From: Clostridiales bacterium
GTDB taxonomy: Bacteria; Bacillota; Clostridia; Oscillospirales; Oscillospiraceae
Reading direction: 5' to 3'
DNA length: 8,547 nt
Assembly (NCBI GenBank): GCA_012728025.1
Contig: JAAYFX010000024.1
Coordinates: forward strand, 1 to 8,547
The notes beneath the pieces were generated by a model, which saw only the letters and a program-made list of their open reading frames with translations, was not told the DNA's origin and ran no database searches. A program made the position numbers and the translations under genes. This document shows, one piece after another, positions 6,741-8,547 of the stretch. Positions within the stretch are counted from its first letter, which is position 1. Each line of letters begins with the position of its first letter.

Positions 6741-6745
6741 CCCTC
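6741..6745 (-). promoter_or_regulatory. Ribosome binding site that sets the aconitase start
   Basis: GAGGG on the minus strand, 8 nt before the ATG at 6732. It favours this start over the in-frame ATG at 6792, whose transcript would be almost leaderless. Confidence 0.7.
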
Positions 6746-6799
6746 ACTTTGGTTTTTAAGGTGAAAACGGGTTCGTATTGTAGTTTTGGCAACCACTAA

Positions 6800-6827
6800 A
6801 GTATACCACACATAGAAGAAATGACAA
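6800..6827 (-). promoter_or_regulatory. Promoter of the aconitase-icd operon
   Basis: On the minus strand, -35 TTGTCA (6822-6827), a 16-base spacer and -10 TATACT (6800-6805) with TG one base before it, an extended -10. Five of six bases match consensus at each box. Transcription should start near 6793, giving a leader of about 60 nt. Confidence 0.75.
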
Positions 6828-6831
6828 GCTA

Positions 6832-6860
6832 TTTGCAGGAGATATAAACATAATTGCAAA
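6832..6860. promoter_or_regulatory. Candidate operator dyad TTTGCA-N17-TGCAAA
   Basis: A perfect 6-bp inverted repeat with a 17-base AT-rich spacer lies just upstream of the operon's -35 box and about 65 bases from the citrate synthase -35. A related perfect palindrome TTGC-A-GCAA (6926-6934) overlaps the citrate synthase -35. One regulator reading both sites could co-control the divergent genes. In AT-rich DNA such repeats can arise by chance; no regulator is identified. Confidence 0.3.
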
Positions 6861-6925
6861 AACACATAAAAAGCCCTTAAGATATACAAAAAACTCAAGG
6901 CAAATTGAATAAACAAAAAAATAAC

Positions 6926-6954
6926 TTGCAGCAATTGTTTTACGAGTATATAAT
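6926..6954 (+). promoter_or_regulatory. Promoter of citrate synthase
   Basis: A -35 TTGCAG (6926-6931), a 17-base spacer and a perfect -10 TATAAT (6949-6954). Transcription should start near 6961, about 37 nt before the ATG at 6998. This rules out the in-frame ATG at 6905, which lies upstream of the promoter. Confidence 0.75.
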
Positions 6955-6997
6955 CTGCCTAATAATACAGGATTTTACGGAAGGCGGCTTTTGGGAT

Positions 6998-8353
6998 ATG
7001 ACAAATGATTATATAAACAACTGCATCGATGAGCTTTGCACAGACCTTCGGCGGGAGTATGAAATTGACAGCTTGCAGTATAAAAGCCATGCCATTAAAA
7101 AGGGCCTGCGCAACGAGGACGGCACAGGCGTAATGGCGGGGGTAACCCGTATAGGAAGTGTTCAGGGATATTATATGCAAGACGGGGCGAGGATGCCTCG
7201 AGAGGGAAAGCTTTATTATAGGGGCATAGACCTTGAGGAAATAATCGAATACCATAATAGTCAGGGCAGCTTCGGCTATGAAGAGGTTGCCTATCTTCTG
7301 CTTATGGGACGGCTTCCAAACAAAAGGCAGTTTGATGAGTTTGACTTTATTTTGTCAAATGCCCGCCATCTGCCCCAAGATTTTACGGAGGATATGATAT
7401 TAAAGGCACCCAGCAGGAATATAATGAATAAGCTCTCCCGCAGTGTGCTTGCCCTTTATTCCTATGACGAAAATCCTGATGACGTGAGCATACAAAATCT
7501 TGTGCGCCAATCCATAGAGCTTATAGGGCGCTTTCCTGTAATTGTGGCAAATGCCTATGCTGTAAAGCGCCATCATTTTGACGGCAAGTCCCTTTATTTG
7601 CATATGCCTAAGGATAACCTTTCGGTTTCGGAAAACTTCCTGCGTATGGTGAGAAAGGATAAGTCATATACAGCCGAGGAGGCAAGGCTGCTTGACCTTA
7701 TGCTTATTCTTCATGCAGAGCATGGCGGTGGCAACAACTCTGCTTTTGCCTGTCGGGTTTTATCCTCCACAGGGACGGATACTTACGGTGCCATATCGGC
7801 GGCAGTAAATTCCCTTAAAGGCCCCTTGCACGGCGGGGCAAACGCCAAGGTCATGGAGATGTTCGGAGAAATCTTTGAAAATATTCATGACTATTCAGAT
7901 GATGATGAGATTTTAAATTATCTGGGCAAAATCATGGATGGCGAGGCAGGGGACGGCTCGGGAAAAATTTATGGATTGGGTCATGCCATATATACAGTTT
8001 CCGACCCCCGCGCCGTTATTTTAAAGCACTATGCCGAAAAGATGGCTAAAGAAAAGGGCTATGGCGAAGAATTTGAGCTTATGAAAAAGGTGGAAAGCCT
8101 TGGAAGCAGGCTTTTGGCCCAAAAAAAGAGGCTGGCACTGCCGGTTTGCGCAAATGTGGATATGTATTCCGGCCTTGTATATAAAATGCTGGGGATACCC
8201 GAGGAGCTTTATACCCCACTTTTCGCCATTGCAAGAATTTCGGGCTGGTGCGCCCACAGGATTGAGGAGATACTCACCTGCGGTAAAATAATCAGACCTG
8301 CTTACCGAGCCGTTTTTACCGGCAGAGAATATGCTCCCATGGATAAGCGCTGA
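6998..8353 (+). CDS. gltA: Citrate synthase (Si-type)
   Basis: A 451-residue enzyme condensing acetyl-CoA with oxaloacetate to citrate. Catalytic residues can be placed against pig citrate synthase: H278 in KGPLHGGAN (pig H274), H329 in YGLGHAIYTVSDPR (pig H320) and D388 in CANVDMYSG (pig D375). The HAEHGGGNNSAF motif (about 239-250) and ARISGWCAHRIEE (about 412-424) complete the active site. The N-terminal lead is somewhat longer than in E. coli GltA, as in other clostridial forms. It is the Si-type, not the Re-type HMG-CoA-lyase-like enzyme some clostridia use. The ATG at 6998 has only a distant GGAAGG (6979-6984) and a very close GGG, so translation may be weak; the promoter position still excludes the longer reading. 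Methylcitrate synthase activity is an alternative, but the aconitase and icd neighbours argue for citrate. Confidence 0.94.
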   Translation: MTNDYINNCIDELCTDLRREYEIDSLQYKSHAIKKGLRNEDGTGVMAGVTRIGSVQGYYMQDGARMPREGKLYYRGIDLEEIIEYHNSQGSFGYEEVAYLLLMGRLPNKRQFDEFDFILSNARHLPQDFTEDMILKAPSRNIMNKLSRSVLALYSYDENPDDVSIQNLVRQSIELIGRFPVIVANAYAVKRHHFDGKSLYLHMPKDNLSVSENFLRMVRKDKSYTAEEARLLDLMLILHAEHGGGNNSAFACRVLSSTGTDTYGAISAAVNSLKGPLHGGANAKVMEMFGEIFENIHDYSDDDEILNYLGKIMDGEAGDGSGKIYGLGHAIYTVSDPRAVILKHYAEKMAKEKGYGEEFELMKKVESLGSRLLAQKKRLALPVCANVDMYSGLVYKMLGIPEELYTPLFAIARISGWCAHRIEEILTCGKIIRPAYRAVFTGREYAPMDKR

Positions 8354-8363
8354 AAAATCTTTG

Positions 8364-8429
8364 ATTGCGTAAAGATAATGGAGATAAAATTTACCGCAAT
8401 AAAAAACCGCCGCAGAACAAAAAGTCCGC
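8364..8429. other. Hairpins after citrate synthase, possible weak terminator
   Basis: ATTGCG-TAAA (8364-8373) pairs with TTTA-C-CGCAAT (8390-8400), one bulged C and a 16-nt loop, but an A-run follows on the plus strand. Further on, AAAAAG and CTTTTT (about 8417-8438) flank a 10-nt loop, and the T-run of that arm could end citrate synthase transcripts. Neither is a strong terminator; the convergent gene on the right makes one likely here. Confidence 0.3.
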
Positions 8430-8463
8430 AGCAGCTTTTTATAGATAACTTCTATGCTAATGT

Positions 8464-8547
8464 CTAAATCAAGTTCAGAGCCAGAGTGAGCAAAACAAAG
8501 GCAAGCCCAACCCACTTTGTCATTTTTGTCAGTTTTCCGTCAAAAAA
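8464..8547 (-). CDS. C-terminal fragment of an unidentified membrane protein
   Basis: The minus strand enters from the right edge in an open frame of 27 codons that ends in TAG at 8464-8466. The residues are a short charged lead (FDGKLTKMTK) and then a hydrophobic helix (WVGLAFVLLTLALNLI) ending at the stop, which looks like the last membrane segment of a longer protein. An internal ATG at 8523 has no ribosome site, so a tiny 19-residue gene is less likely. The family cannot be named from this tail. It is convergent with citrate synthase, with 110 bp between the stops. Confidence 0.5.
   Translation of the reverse strand, partial: FFDGKLTKMTKWVGLAFVLLTLALNLI

Noticed and set aside
6733..6792. 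Longer N-terminus for the aconitase-family protein
   Set aside because: The extra 20 residues would start at the predicted transcription start, with no ribosome site, whereas the ATG at 6732 has one.
6905..6997. Longer N-terminus for citrate synthase
   Set aside because: It would start upstream of a TTGCAG-N17-TATAAT promoter and adds residues unlike the family.
8021..8515. A 164-codon minus-strand frame at the right end
   Set aside because: It overlaps the conserved 3' end of citrate synthase by over 300 bases, and its product resembles nothing. The neighbouring frame ending at 8464 has a natural hydrophobic tail and fits better.
1..8547. CRISPR, tRNA, rRNA, prophage or toxin-antitoxin loci
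   Set aside because: No regularly spaced repeats, cloverleaf sequences or matching proteins were seen; nearly all of the window is conserved housekeeping genes.

Overview
The window looks like chromosomal DNA of a Gram-positive clostridium, most likely a Lachnospiraceae-type Firmicute. The signs are strong GGAGG ribosome sites, sigma-A-type promoters, a BceAB-like ABC transporter, a clostridial-style RadC, and an aconitase-family hydratase next to a eukaryote-type NADP-isocitrate dehydrogenase. This taxonomic call is inference from gene content and protein style, not from a search.

Layout from left to right. (1) Positions 1-960, minus strand: a two-gene BceAB-like transporter. The ATPase is complete, and the permease overlaps its end and runs off the left edge. 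A YtrA/GntR-type dyad (GTGTA-N13-TACAC) lies just upstream of the ATPase. (2) 961-1120: a long AT-rich hairpin that probably ends radC transcription, then about 110 bp with nothing recognisable. (3) 1121-1792, minus: radC. (4) 1793-2059: a divergent intergenic region with a compact GC-rich REP-like hairpin, an extended -10 promoter and a roughly 110-nt, possibly structured leader. (5) 2060-3205, plus: a RodA/FtsW-family glycosyltransferase, closed by a strong intrinsic terminator shared with the convergent gene. (6) 3259-6732, minus: an icd and aconitase-family operon. (7) 6733-6997: a divergent control region with one clear promoter for each side. (8) 6998-8353, plus: citrate synthase. (9) 8464-8547, minus: the last 27 codons of an unidentified protein that ends in a hydrophobic segment.

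The central block is the oxidative half of a branched TCA pathway: citrate synthase, aconitase and NADP-isocitrate dehydrogenase, taking oxaloacetate plus acetyl-CoA to 2-oxoglutarate. In anaerobic clostridia this usually supplies glutamate rather than respiration. All three steps are set around one divergent promoter region, which suggests common control. The left half joins cell-wall and envelope functions: RodA, a probable antibiotic-sensing or efflux transporter, and radC, a usual neighbour of mre genes. I found no CRISPR array, tRNA, rRNA, transposase or prophage gene. Nothing here clearly amounts to an undescribed system. The best leads are the YtrA-like operator on a BceAB-like transporter, the rodA leader, the REP-like hairpin and the shared control region of the citrate genes.
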